64,000 nt of DNA, taken from a bacterium (GTDB taxonomy: Bacteria > 4484-113 > JAFGCY01). The first letter of the stretch is position 1, and the number at the start of each line of letters is the position of its first letter. Positions 16,485 to 24,887 of this stretch are shown piece after piece. The notes beneath the pieces were generated by a model, which had not been told where the DNA came from, made no database searches, and worked only from the letters and a program-made list of their open reading frames with translations. The DNA is taken from assembly GCA_020440605.1 (NCBI GenBank), contig JAGRNT010000002.1, positions 186,001 through 250,000 of the forward strand, in the 5' to 3' direction. Made by a program: the position numbers and the translations under genes.

Positions 16485-17006
16485 TCATGATTGCGGCTGT
16501 GCAGCCGGATCAGGCTGCACCGTGTAGCGCAGCGTGCCCGTGCCTTCCTTGCCGGCGTCACTGCGCACATCGACGCTGAGGATGTACTGGACGGGTTCCT
16601 CGGTGTCATTGACGAGCAGCACGGTGACGGAGTTGTCGGAATCATCAGCACTCTGCTCGACGATGAGGTTCGGCAGCGCGCCGCCGCCGAAGTCCCAGTG
16701 CACGTAGAGCGGGTTGTCATTGCGGTCGCCATAGAGTTTGAATGTGGCTTCCTGGCCGCCGACGAGTTCGGACGGTGCCAGAATTGACACGCTGTGCTGC
16801 TCATTGTGGTACTGCGGTTCACCGATCCCATGTGTGTTGCAGCCACCTGCCAGTCCACCCGCCAGGATCACGGCCAGAGCCCTGTGCGGTAAGGGAGTTT
16901 CAGCCAGAATAGTCCCTATAAACAGTCTAGCGCGCCGGACACAGGAAGCAAGGAACACTCGCGGCGCAGTCAGGGGTGAACACTTCCGCTCATTCGCCGG
17001 AGGCAT
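16485..17006 (-). CDS. PKD-only lipoprotein of the same family
   Basis: About 173 residues. Lipobox GGLAGGC precedes a single PKD-like domain (SVSILAPSELVGGQEATFKL, LYVHWDFGGGALP) and the protein ends PDPAAQPQS. Start is uncertain: ATG 17006 has GAGGGG upstream and overlaps the end of the barrel gene by 17 bp, but gives a long stretch (about 50 residues) before the lipobox; a GTG at 16958 is an alternative. Like the protein at 13449-13868 it lacks the cohesin-like domain. It overlaps both the barrel gene upstream and, via ATGA, the possible early start of the next lipoprotein, so these three genes form an operon. Confidence 0.6.
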   Translation of the reverse strand: MPPANERKCSPLTAPRVFLASCVRRARLFIGTILAETPLPHRALAVILAGGLAGGCNTHGIGEPQYHNEQHSVSILAPSELVGGQEATFKLYGDRNDNPLYVHWDFGGGALPNLIVEQSADDSDNSVTVLLVNDTEEPVQYILSVDVRSDAGKEGTGTLRYTVQPDPAAQPQS

Positions 17007-18990
17007 CAGCAGGCCCCTCGTCCGCCACCATTTCCAGCTCTGCTTCCATGTCTTCATGAGCGGTGTGCTGAGCCGCGTGGCAGTCCGCGCATGGTGAGTA
17101 GGCTTCATCCAGATAGAGCCAGGCCGCGCGGCGGAATTCGTCGTAATGCGCACTGACATAGGCCGGGCGCAGGCGCTCGCGCAGCTGATCTAGATCCCAG
17201 CCGGGCAGCGGCTCAGCGCCCCATGGGCCGCTGTCGGTGCGGTACTGGAAGCCGTAGTAATCCGCCCAGCCGAAGCGGCTGCGACGGTGCCGCCCCTGGT
17301 TGTAGAGGTCGAGCGGCAGGAAGATCCGGAAGCCACCCTCCGGGCTGGAGAGGTTCGTGTCATATGCGAAGAAGCTGATCTGGGTCGGACCGAAATAGCG
17401 GGTGGTGGTGACCTTGAACCCGTCGTCACCCTCGAGGAATTCACCAGCCTGCAGGCTGACGTTGAAGTCCAGCGAGGGTTCGAACATCGCCAGCTCGCCG
17501 AGGATCATCGTGTCCTCGGGGTCATCCGCGCTGTCAGACTCGAGATAGGCACCGCTGGCCCCCAGCTTGAAGCGGTCCTCGCTGAAGTAGTAACCGGCCT
17601 CCGCCACCGCCCCGTAGTTGCCACGGCTGATCATGCCGGCCTGGCTCTGCAGGAAGAAGTTCTCATCCCAGCTGTCGTTCCAGTTGATGAAGGCATTCGT
17701 CATCACCGGGTCGGTCTTTTCGTTGATATCATCCGTCACGAGGAAGTTCTGGCGGGCAATCAGCTTTGTGCCGCGGGCCAGGGCCAGCTCCTCGGTAGCG
17801 CCCAGCCCGAAGGATGTGCGCCAGCTCGGCTGGAAGGGAGCGGCGATCACGAAGCTGTTGATGGGCCGGATCGCCACGTCCAGCGCGCCGGGGCGGCGGT
17901 TGCCTTCGCTGGCGAACACGGTGTCCGCCGGGCACATGTTGTAGCGGTAGGGCACGGTCAGGAAGTTGCCACAGCTGCCCTGCGGATCGCTGAGGAAGTC
18001 CAGCAGCTCATCCATTTCCGCGATGAACGTCAGCTGCGGCACGTCCTCGAGCTTGGGGGAGATCACCACGCGGCTGATCGCCGCGCCGGAATGCGTGACC
18101 GCTGTCAGGGCCGCGATGGCCAGACCGTCAAGCTGCTCGCGGAAGCGGCGGTTCTCATACTCGATCACGAGCGTGTCTCCGTCCGTGCCGACGAGCACGT
18201 TCTCAAAGGACTGCTCCACAAGTGCATCACGCACATGCGCGGCCAGCTCGCAGGGCTCCTCCACGCTGCAGGCGCAGCGCTCAATGGCCACCGGGCAGCA
18301 GATCAGCTCATGCCCGCGCGGGTCGAGCGGGAAGGAATAGCTGCCCTGGTAGGCATCCTCATCATTGATGCGTCCTGCTTTGAGAGTCAGGCCCTTGAGC
18401 GGCCTGACCTCCAGGCCGTAGTTGAACTGGTCGGACACGAATTCGCCGACCAGGCTAGCCTGGTCGAAGGGGCTCCAGCGGGCACCGCCGAAGAAGCCAT
18501 CCAGCTTATCCGTGCCCACGCCGGCACTGAGTTCAAGATCCTCAATGCCCTGGTAGCCCAGTACGGCATACAGGCCCTCATTGGTCTGGCTCTCGCCGGC
18601 GATGTCGATCCCGCCGACAGCCCCCTGCCAGCCATTCTCATCGAAGAGCTGCAGCTTGGCGCTGATGCTGCGGTCCTGGAAGTTCGTGGAATTGTTGCTG
18701 TCCGGCAGATCCGGGAAGTCGCCGAAGCGCATGCCGACTTCAATGTTCGGCAGGTATCCCAGAGTAATGGCATAGCTGCGCTCAAAGAAATCGCCGTTGG
18801 TGCGGATCGTGGTGTTCAGATGCCGGCTCCAGGTGAAGACGGCACGCCCTTCATTCACTACTTCGGCAGTCGGAGTGAACAGCAGTCCGCTGGCGCCGTC
18901 CACCTGGGTGTTTTCACTGGCATGTGCGCTCACAGCCAGGGCGGCCCAGGCCGCGAGGCTGATCAGGAACTGGCTGCTCTGCCGGCGCAT
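16990..18990 (-). CDS. YjbH-like outer-membrane beta-barrel with C-terminal CxxCH motif
   Basis: 666 residues with a type I signal peptide (ends AVSAHA). The start of the mature protein (VDGASGLLFTPTAEVVNEGR) and the repeated amphipathic strands resemble YjbH-family proteins, barrels linked to polysaccharide export; the match is by eye. Around residues 230-360 there is a soluble Cys-rich insertion (LICCPVAIERCACSVEEPC and later CGNF and NMCPAD). Near the C-terminus CADCH is a c-type heme motif followed by an acidic tail. The ATG at 18990 is 6 bases after TAGAAT, so the mRNA is probably leaderless. First gene of the operon with the two lipoproteins downstream; the link suggests surface assembly or secretion. 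Confidence 0.6.
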   Translation of the reverse strand: MRRQSSQFLISLAAWAALAVSAHASENTQVDGASGLLFTPTAEVVNEGRAVFTWSRHLNTTIRTNGDFFERSYAITLGYLPNIEVGMRFGDFPDLPDSNNSTNFQDRSISAKLQLFDENGWQGAVGGIDIAGESQTNEGLYAVLGYQGIEDLELSAGVGTDKLDGFFGGARWSPFDQASLVGEFVSDQFNYGLEVRPLKGLTLKAGRINDEDAYQGSYSFPLDPRGHELICCPVAIERCACSVEEPCELAAHVRDALVEQSFENVLVGTDGDTLVIEYENRRFREQLDGLAIAALTAVTHSGAAISRVVISPKLEDVPQLTFIAEMDELLDFLSDPQGSCGNFLTVPYRYNMCPADTVFASEGNRRPGALDVAIRPINSFVIAAPFQPSWRTSFGLGATEELALARGTKLIARQNFLVTDDINEKTDPVMTNAFINWNDSWDENFFLQSQAGMISRGNYGAVAEAGYYFSEDRFKLGASGAYLESDSADDPEDTMILGELAMFEPSLDFNVSLQAGEFLEGDDGFKVTTTRYFGPTQISFFAYDTNLSSPEGGFRIFLPLDLYNQGRHRRSRFGWADYYGFQYRTDSGPWGAEPLPGWDLDQLRERLRPAYVSAHYDEFRRAAWLYLDEAYSPCADCHAAQHTAHEDMEAELEMVADEGPADASGE

Positions 18991-18996
18991 CCGACT

Positions 18997-19002
18997 ATTC
19001 TA
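18997..19002 (-). promoter_or_regulatory. -10 box for leaderless transcription of the barrel gene
   Basis: TAGAAT at 19002-18997, six bases before the ATG at 18990; no Shine-Dalgarno and no clear -35. Confidence 0.6.
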
Positions 19003-19015
19003 GTATGCGCCTGCT

Positions 19016-19732
19016 CTACAGAGAGCTGCCGCCACCCTGGTCGTGGGACACGACCACAGTGTATTCGCCGAAACGACTGACGCTGAAGGTCACCGTATTG
19101 TCGCCGTTGTTGGTCACGGGGGTGTTCACGAACTCCCATACACCAACATCCGTTCCGATATCTGAGCTCGGTGCCTTGTAGTCACCGTTCCAGCGGAACA
19201 GGGCATAATCCGCGGTGCTGAAGGCCGTCCCGCTGTTGATCGGGATCGTCACCTGGCTGGCGATGCTGAGGTTGGTGTCATAAGGTTCAATCAGCACGCC
19301 GCCGCCCTTGAAGAAGTCGTTGGCTCCAAGCCCGGAATTGTTGTCAATGCTGGCTGCGGCCTGCGCACTGAGGGCGCGGACGCTGATGTTGATGTAGTCC
19401 ATCTTGCCATTGCCATCGGTGTCGTAGATCTGCTCCACACCGCTGAAGAAGGTGTTGTCGCGGATCACGATGGTCACGGGAGTGCTTGTGGCGGTCAGAG
19501 ACAGGTCGTTGCCGTCACCGAGGAAGAAGCCCTCATCCGGGAAGGTCGTGATCCCGCCGCTGTCAACACCGGTGTTGAGCAGGGAGATCGTCGGCCAGTC
19601 CACTTCGGGGATCAGGGGGATGTCATGTCCGCCGCCCGGACCGTCACCGACAGTGTCAATGCGGTTTCCCGAGCTGCAGCCCGCCACAAGCAGCATCCAT
19701 GCGAACAGCAGCAGAGTGATTCTAGATGTCAT
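19016..19732 (-). CDS. Lipoprotein of unknown function
   Basis: 238 residues; lipobox LVAGC. A Gly/Pro-rich stretch after the Cys is followed by a beta-rich domain. YDTDGNGKMDYI (about residue 125) looks like a calcium-binding loop. The end (VGVWEFVNTPVTNNGDNTVT, FGEYTVVVSHDQGGGSSL) resembles the closing strands of an Ig-like or CARDB-type fold. Not related by sequence to the PKD family next to it. It sits between ppx and the barrel gene with its own near-consensus promoter; no function can be assigned. Confidence 0.7.
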   Translation of the reverse strand: MTSRITLLLFAWMLLVAGCSSGNRIDTVGDGPGGGHDIPLIPEVDWPTISLLNTGVDSGGITTFPDEGFFLGDGNDLSLTATSTPVTIVIRDNTFFSGVEQIYDTDGNGKMDYINISVRALSAQAAASIDNNSGLGANDFFKGGGVLIEPYDTNLSIASQVTIPINSGTAFSTADYALFRWNGDYKAPSSDIGTDVGVWEFVNTPVTNNGDNTVTFSVSRFGEYTVVVSHDQGGGSSL

Positions 19733-19773
19733 CCCGTTTCACGCCTTCCTCAAGGAGATCTTCTGAGAATGCA

Positions 19774-19802
19774 ATTCTATTTTGCACCCGCAGTGGCGTC
19801 AA
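19774..19802 (-). promoter_or_regulatory. Sigma70 promoter of the lipoprotein gene at 19016-19732
   Basis: TTGACG (19802-19797), 17-bp spacer, TAGAAT (19779-19774). The -35 overlaps the ppx stop codon. Confidence 0.78.
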
Positions 19803-20749
19803 GCACCGGAAGGCTGCATTATGTCACTGAGGAGCAGGCCGTAGCGCAGTCCGCGGTCGGTGAGAATGAATGACTCAACGCCGTAATGACGCAGCAAACC
19901 CCGGATGATGCTGACCCCGGCAAAGACGAAGGTCGCCCGGTCCGGGTTCATGTGCTTCATTTCCCGCACTTCATCAAGCGAGTAGCGCGCCATGCGCTCG
20001 AGCAGCATCGAAAGCTGGGCAGCGGTCACGACCTTCAGATGCGGGTCGCTGCGCTCCTGGCCGCGCAGGCCTTCCAGCAGCCAGACGATCAGACTTGCAG
20101 TACCACCAAGCCCCGCAAGTTTCACAGCTCCTGCGACCAGTTCTCCACCGCGGTAAGGGCCGACGGCATTGTCCAGCAGGCGGCTGAGCACTTGTGCACT
20201 GATCCGCTCCCGCATCTCATTACTGACCGGGTGAGTGATATCCAGCTCATCGGTGAGGTAGCGAGCCCCAAGGGTAATGGAGCTGTCACCCATCAGTTTG
20301 CCGTTGCTGAACCAGCTCAGTTCGGTGCTGCCTCCACCTGTGTCGAACAGCACGATGTTCTCATGCTCGCCGGGAATCTCCCGCATTGCGACATCGCTGG
20401 CGATCGCAGCCTCGCGTTCGCCGCTGATGATGCGGATTTCAAGGCCTGTGGCGGTATTGAGTTCATCCAGGAACTGCTTGCCGTTGCCGGCGCGGCGCAT
20501 GGCTGAAGTGCCGGCACCGACGATGTCCATTGCATGCAGGTCCCGGGCCTTGTGCGCAAAGCGCTGCACGACTTCGATCGTTCGTGTGCAGGCATCAGGG
20601 TCCAGCGGCGAGCCGGGGCTGAGATTGCGCCCGAGGCCGGTGACCTCGGCTTCATCATGGACTACGGTGTAACTGCGGTCCGCGGCGATGTCCAGTACCA
20701 GCAGCTTGATCGAGTTGCTGCCTACGTCCAGGGCTGCCCTGATCGACAT
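19799..20749 (-). CDS. ppx: Exopolyphosphatase / guanosine pentaphosphate phosphatase family
   Basis: 316 residues, the length of the short Ppx/GppA class without the C-terminal HD domain. Actin/ASKHA fold motifs are clear: DVGSNSIKLLVLDI near the start, then GTSAMRRAGN, RIISGEREA, and FDTGGGSTELSWF at about 145. It hydrolyses terminal phosphates of inorganic polyphosphate and/or pppGpp; which substrate cannot be told from sequence. The start ATG overlaps the stop of the CHAD gene upstream (TAATG), and CHAD domains bind polyphosphate, so the operon is best read as polyphosphate handling. Confidence 0.9.
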   Translation of the reverse strand: MSIRAALDVGSNSIKLLVLDIAADRSYTVVHDEAEVTGLGRNLSPGSPLDPDACTRTIEVVQRFAHKARDLHAMDIVGAGTSAMRRAGNGKQFLDELNTATGLEIRIISGEREAAIASDVAMREIPGEHENIVLFDTGGGSTELSWFSNGKLMGDSSITLGARYLTDELDITHPVSNEMRERISAQVLSRLLDNAVGPYRGGELVAGAVKLAGLGGTASLIVWLLEGLRGQERSDPHLKVVTAAQLSMLLERMARYSLDEVREMKHMNPDRATFVFAGVSIIRGLLRHYGVESFILTDRGLRYGLLLSDIMQPSGA

Positions 20750-21363
20750 TATGCATCCTCCGGGCGGGGAGCATCCCCGCTGTCGGTCCGCTCTGACTGG
20801 CTGGCGGCCTCTGCCACATCGCGGGCCAGCTGCTGCTGGAATCCCTGCTCCTCCAGTCCCTGCCAGAATAACAGAAGTTGCTGATAGAGCTCGCGGCGGC
20901 GCTGTGTGAGTTCCGTGAGCATCCGCAAAAGCCCACTGACCGGCCCCTCACGGAACTGCTCGTCCATGCGCCGCGCACTCTCAGCCAGGCCCTGGCTAGC
21001 ACCGACATGCTGGTCCAGCTCGCGGCGCAGTGTGCTCAGTTCCTGCATTGCCAGTTTCAGTTCATCCCGCAGGTAGTCCACCCAGACATCACAGTCGTGG
21101 ATCTCGCCCAGGAAGTCCTGCAGCTGCTTGAACTGCTTCAGGTGTGCCTTGAAGCCATCGGCGAAGAGGGGCTCAAAGAACTCAAAGCAATAGCGCAGGC
21201 GCTTGGCGGCAATGCGCATGTCATGCAACTCCGTGACCCGGTCCTCGAACTGCATATGCCGGCTCAGGTCCCAGAGCTCATTCATGCGGATGACAAAGAT
21301 CTCCGGGAGCTGGCTACGCACGCCCTGGCCGCTGTCCAGTGAATCAATCGGTCTGGCCTTCAT
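20749..21363 (-). CDS. CHAD protein, C-terminal half
   Basis: 204 residues. It carries the motifs normally found in the second helical bundle of a CHAD domain: LHDMRIAAKRLRYCFEFFEP followed by FKQLQDFLGEIHDCDVWVDYL, and a long charged C-terminal helix region. CHAD domains are all-helical and bind polyphosphate through the conserved His, Arg and Lys residues seen here. The gene overlaps the N-half gene by 4 bp (ATGA) and ppx by 1 bp (TAATG), so the halves are made together. A CHAD protein usually has both halves in one chain of about 270-300 residues. Confidence 0.85.
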   Translation of the reverse strand: MKARPIDSLDSGQGVRSQLPEIFVIRMNELWDLSRHMQFEDRVTELHDMRIAAKRLRYCFEFFEPLFADGFKAHLKQFKQLQDFLGEIHDCDVWVDYLRDELKLAMQELSTLRRELDQHVGASQGLAESARRMDEQFREGPVSGLLRMLTELTQRRRELYQQLLLFWQGLEEQGFQQQLARDVAEAASQSERTDSGDAPRPEDA

Positions 21364-21917
21364 GGCTGCCCTCCTCCACTGCGGATGTCGAAGGGTTTGC
21401 TGGAGAACAGCTCCACGAAGCGCCGCGGATATTCATCCGCTTCCAGGCGACGCAGCGCTTCCTCCAGTTCCGGCTGCTGAGCAAGGCGCAGACGGCGCTT
21501 GCTTTCCAGCATCCAGTTCAGTGCAGCTCGGCGCTCACGGTGTGCACCATGCAGCTGGGAGTCCAGGTAGATGATCATCACGTCCAGGTCACGTGCCACG
21601 CCGAAGGTATCGGCAAATTCAGCGAGATAGCGGGAATGCTTCCTTACCTGAGCCGGCTCCCACAGTGCGTGGAAGGTCTGTAGCGCGGTGCGCAGACGCC
21701 GGGCGGCGACACGGATCTGGTGCACACCTTCCACCTGTTCATTGCGCCAGACCACTTCGCGCTGCGCCAGCAGATCCTGCATGTAGCGCAGCAGGATGTA
21801 CTGGCACCACTGGCCCAGCGGCCAGGCCGGATCCGGCTGCGCCGAAACCAGCGATGGGAAGTCCGGCATGCTGAACTGCGGCATCTCCGCCGCACTGCTG
21901 ATGGTGTTGTCAGGCAT
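21360..21917 (-). CDS. CHAD protein, N-terminal half
   Basis: 185 residues from ATG 21917. Residues 60-150 carry the first-bundle CHAD motifs: VEGVHQIRVAARRLRTALQT and a following AEFADTFGVARDLDVMIIYL. The second-bundle motifs are in the next gene. The start was chosen because TAGAAT lies exactly 7 bases before it (leaderless pattern); an upstream TTG would overlap lysS and has poor spacing. The two halves together would make one polyphosphate-binding CHAD module. Because both frames are intact and overlap by ATGA, this looks like a maintained split rather than a frameshift, but a single-base sequencing error should be excluded. Confidence 0.82.
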   Translation of the reverse strand: MPDNTISSAAEMPQFSMPDFPSLVSAQPDPAWPLGQWCQYILLRYMQDLLAQREVVWRNEQVEGVHQIRVAARRLRTALQTFHALWEPAQVRKHSRYLAEFADTFGVARDLDVMIIYLDSQLHGAHRERRAALNWMLESKRRLRLAQQPELEEALRRLEADEYPRRFVELFSSKPFDIRSGGGQP

Positions 21918-21924
21918 CTGGCTG

Positions 21925-21930
21925 ATTCTA
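21925..21930 (-). promoter_or_regulatory. -10 box for leaderless transcription of the CHAD-ppx operon
   Basis: TAGAAT at 21930-21925, 7 bases before the ATG at 21917; it sits in the 40-bp gap after lysS. Confidence 0.55.
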
Positions 21931-21957
21931 GCCCCGCTATGTGAAGATTCGTTGCTG

Positions 21958-23796
21958 CTACTTGCCCTTGAGCTGCGGGAAGGCAATCACCTCGCGGATG
22001 GCCGGGGTCCCACTGAGCACCATGATCAGGCGGTCAATGCCGATACCCAGACCACCCGTCGGCGGCATGCCGTATTCGAGGGCATTGAGGAAGTCCTCAT
22101 CCAGCTCCGCGGATGCATATTCATCAGATCGCTCAAACGCCGCCAGCAGTTCCTTGCGGCCTGGCATGTCATAGTCCGAGGCGATGCGCCGCAGCATCCT
22201 GACGCCAGTTGAAACTGACTGCAGGCGCGGATGGCGCAGCCCGAGCAGCGCCAGAGCTTCATTGAACTCAATCAGCCAGGGCACCATCCCGCTTTCCGGC
22301 ATGCCATCCCAGCCGGCCTTCTCATTGCCTTCATTGCTGGAAAGCCAGCTGATCAAGCGCTCGAACTGCTCGAGGGCCTGCTGGCCCTTCTCGCCAAGCA
22401 GCACCTTGCCATCCGCCTGGCCTTCCTCGAAGAGCTGCTTCTCAGCCTGGCAGTCCGCCAGCAGAGCGTCCGGCACACGGTCGCGGATCTGCTCCTCGAA
22501 ACGTTCGCGCTGCTCCAGCGGATCATTCAGCTCGCTGAAGGAGTTTGCCATTTCCATCGTGGCAATGAACAGCTCAAAGCGATAGGTCAGCTCCGGGTTG
22601 TCAGGATGGCTCTTGGCCAGCGGCGACAGGCCCTTCGGGTAGTCGTAGATGAAAGTCGGCTGGATCAGGTTGGGTTCGACCTTCTCCTTGAAGATCTCAT
22701 CCAGACAGGCCTCAAAGCCACGGTCCTCCGGCAGCTTGATACCGAGCCGCTTGGCTTCCCGCTTGACATCCTCAAGCGTGCGCAGCTTGTCGAGCCCGAC
22801 ACCAGCCCACTTCTCCATCGCCTCATTGAAGGTGATCTTCGCGAAGGGCTTGCTGAAGTCCAGCTTGTAATCGCCGTACTGCACCTCGCGGATCTTGAAC
22901 ACCGCTTCCGCGAGCCGCATCACCAGCTCCTCGGTCAGCTTCATGATGTCCGTGTAATCCACGTAGGCTTCGTAGAGTTCCAGCATTGTGAACTCAGGGT
23001 TGTGCCTTGTGGAGATGCCCTCGTTTCGGAATACGCGGCCGATTTCATAGACACGCTCAAAGCCGCCCACGATCAGGCGCTTCAGGTGAAGCTCCAGAGC
23101 GATGCGCAGGTGGAAGTCCGACTTCAGTGCATTCCAGTGGGTCTTGAAGGTCTCCGCAGTGGCACCGCCGGCGGTGGCGTGCAGCACCGGAGTCTCGACT
23201 TCAAGAAATCCCTTGCCATCCAGGAAACGGCGGATTTCGCTGATGGCCTTGCTGCGGTTGCGCAGGCGTGTCAGCACCTCACGGTTGACGATCAGATCCA
23301 CATAGCGCTGGCGGTAGCGCTGATCGACATCCGTCAGGCCATGGAACTTCTCCGGCAGGGTCTGGAGGATCTTCGAGAGCAGCGTGAATTCCGTGACCTC
23401 GATCGAGATCTGCTCAGTGCGCGTGCGGAATACCTTGCCCTTGGCGCCGATGATGTCGCCGAGGTCCAGCTGCTTGTAGAGCTCGAAGGCCTCCTCGCCG
23501 ATGATGTCCTTCTTGAAGTAGAGCTGAATGCGGCCGCTTTCGTCCTGCAGATCGGCAAAGCCCGCCTTGCCATGCACACGCTTGGCAACGAGCCGGCCGG
23601 AGAGAGTGACCTCCCGGCTCTCGAACTGCGTGAACATGAGCAGGACAGCGCTGCTGCACTCCTTGCGGTCGAAGCGCACATGACGGAAGGGGTCCTGCCC
23701 CGCTTCCTGCAATTCACGCAGCTTCTGCAGCTTGATCTCGCGGTAGTCGCCCTCATGTTCCTGAGGCTGGCCACCGTTTATCTGGTTCTCATCCAC
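21958..23796 (-). CDS. lysS: Lysyl-tRNA synthetase (class II) with an inserted domain
   Basis: About 612 residues, longer than the usual 490-510. OB-fold anticodon domain first (SGRLVAKRVHGKAGFADLQD), then class II motif 2 (RVFRNEGISTRHNPEFTMLE) and motif 3 (GGLGIGIDRLIM). Between NDPLEQRERFEEQ and LDEDFLNALEYG there are about 128 residues where the family normally has about 15, so roughly 110 residues are inserted in the catalytic core before motif 3 (bases about 22105-22488). The start is uncertain: GTG at 23796 after a GGGG ribosome-site candidate is preferred; GTG at 23817 or 23847 are alternatives. Follows cheR on the same strand. Confidence 0.93.
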   Translation of the reverse strand: MDENQINGGQPQEHEGDYREIKLQKLRELQEAGQDPFRHVRFDRKECSSAVLLMFTQFESREVTLSGRLVAKRVHGKAGFADLQDESGRIQLYFKKDIIGEEAFELYKQLDLGDIIGAKGKVFRTRTEQISIEVTEFTLLSKILQTLPEKFHGLTDVDQRYRQRYVDLIVNREVLTRLRNRSKAISEIRRFLDGKGFLEVETPVLHATAGGATAETFKTHWNALKSDFHLRIALELHLKRLIVGGFERVYEIGRVFRNEGISTRHNPEFTMLELYEAYVDYTDIMKLTEELVMRLAEAVFKIREVQYGDYKLDFSKPFAKITFNEAMEKWAGVGLDKLRTLEDVKREAKRLGIKLPEDRGFEACLDEIFKEKVEPNLIQPTFIYDYPKGLSPLAKSHPDNPELTYRFELFIATMEMANSFSELNDPLEQRERFEEQIRDRVPDALLADCQAEKQLFEEGQADGKVLLGEKGQQALEQFERLISWLSSNEGNEKAGWDGMPESGMVPWLIEFNEALALLGLRHPRLQSVSTGVRMLRRIASDYDMPGRKELLAAFERSDEYASAELDEDFLNALEYGMPPTGGLGIGIDRLIMVLSGTPAIREVIAFPQLKGK

Positions 23797-23894
23797 TTTG
23801 CAACCCCGCACAGTCACCCCGGAATTGGTGATGGGGGCTGCGCACACCTATTATCCACGATGGAAAGCTTCCGTACCCTCAGCGGGCCGCCGGA

Positions 23895-24749
23895 TCAGAG
23901 GCGTTCGCCGCCTTCCTTGCCGTAGAAATAGGTGCGCAGCGGCACGAGTCCCGCTTCCTCGTTATTCGGGATGCGCTCACTGCCGCCGATCATCAGCACA
24001 CCGTGCCGGGCAAGCGCCTTGGAGAAGCGGATGAACAGCTCGCGCTTCGCCTGGTCGCGGAAGTAGATCACCACATTGCGGCAGAGGATGATGTCGATGT
24101 TGCTGGGGAAGCGGTCCTCCAGCAGGTTGTGCTGCTCGAAGCGCACGCGCCTGCGGACCTCGGACTTGACCTGGAAATTGCCATCCGGCAGCTTGTCGAA
24201 GTACTTGTCAACGATGCCGCTCGGGGATTCCTTGAGGCGCTCAGGGGGATAGATCGCCTCACGCGCCTTGGCAAGAGCATTCTTGTCAAAGTCCCAGCCC
24301 AGCACCCGGATTCCCGCAGGAGCATTGTTGCGCTCAAGCATGATGGCCAGCGTATAGGGTTCATCGCCGGTGCTGCAGCCAGCGCTCCAGATCGTCGCCT
24401 CGCGCTTCGCCTTGAGCAGCGGTTTGATGTACTCGCGTTCAAGGATGTCGAACTTTTCGGCATTGCGGAAGAAGTTGCTGACGTTGATTGTGATCCTGTC
24501 AATGAAGCTGCGGTATTCCACATCATCCTTGCGGATCTGGTTGAGGTAGTCAACATATGTCTTGCAGGAGGTCTTCTTCACGATGTGATTGAGCCGCCTG
24601 CGCAGCTGGTTCTGCTTGTAGAGGCTGAGATCAATGCCCTCCACGCTGTAGAGCGTGTCGAGGAACTTGATGTAGTCATCCTTGCTGTGGATGTAATCAG
24701 CTTCGGAGGAAAGGTTGCTTTCTGAATCCAGATCCGTGTACTTGACCAT
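23895..24749 (-). CDS. cheR: Chemotaxis protein methyltransferase
   Basis: 284 residues; methylates glutamates on chemoreceptors using S-adenosylmethionine, in the cytoplasm. N-terminal helical domain (IDLSLYKQNQLRRRLNHIV), then FFRNAEKFDIL, the SAM-binding motif WSAGCSTGDEPYTLAIMLE, and NIDIILCRNVVIYF, all typical of CheR. ATG 24749 is preceded by AGGAAGG. It lies divergent from the flgF operon, separated by 138 bp, which fits a chemotaxis/motility island. No cheB or receptor gene is in the window. Confidence 0.94.
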   Translation of the reverse strand: MVKYTDLDSESNLSSEADYIHSKDDYIKFLDTLYSVEGIDLSLYKQNQLRRRLNHIVKKTSCKTYVDYLNQIRKDDVEYRSFIDRITINVSNFFRNAEKFDILEREYIKPLLKAKREATIWSAGCSTGDEPYTLAIMLERNNAPAGIRVLGWDFDKNALAKAREAIYPPERLKESPSGIVDKYFDKLPDGNFQVKSEVRRRVRFEQHNLLEDRFPSNIDIILCRNVVIYFRDQAKRELFIRFSKALARHGVLMIGGSERIPNNEEAGLVPLRTYFYGKEGGERL

Positions 24750-24835
24750 GACGTCCTTCCTGAAAGTTCTTAGGGAATTATCCCGTTGAGTGATTGGCTT
24801 TGCAGCGCTTGGGGACAGGTTTACCTGAACTTGAT

Positions 24836-24862
24836 TCAAGCCGCTGTCCACCTGGCCGATCA
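24836..24862 (+). promoter_or_regulatory. Sigma28 (FliA)-like promoter of the flg operon
   Basis: TCAA (24836-24839), 15-bp spacer, GCCGATCA (24855-24862), against the FliA consensus TAAA-N15-GCCGATAA (10 of 12 match). Start of flgF is 25 bp downstream. Confidence 0.6.
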
Positions 24863-24887
24863 ATTGGCCGGAGATAAGTAACGAGTC

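Noticed and set aside
17287-19080. 597-codon plus-strand frame opposite the barrel gene
   Set aside because: Antisense shadow; start has no ribosome site and the protein has no recognisable fold.
22231-23925. 564-codon plus-strand frame opposite lysS
   Set aside because: Antisense shadow of a gene with unmistakable class II synthetase motifs.
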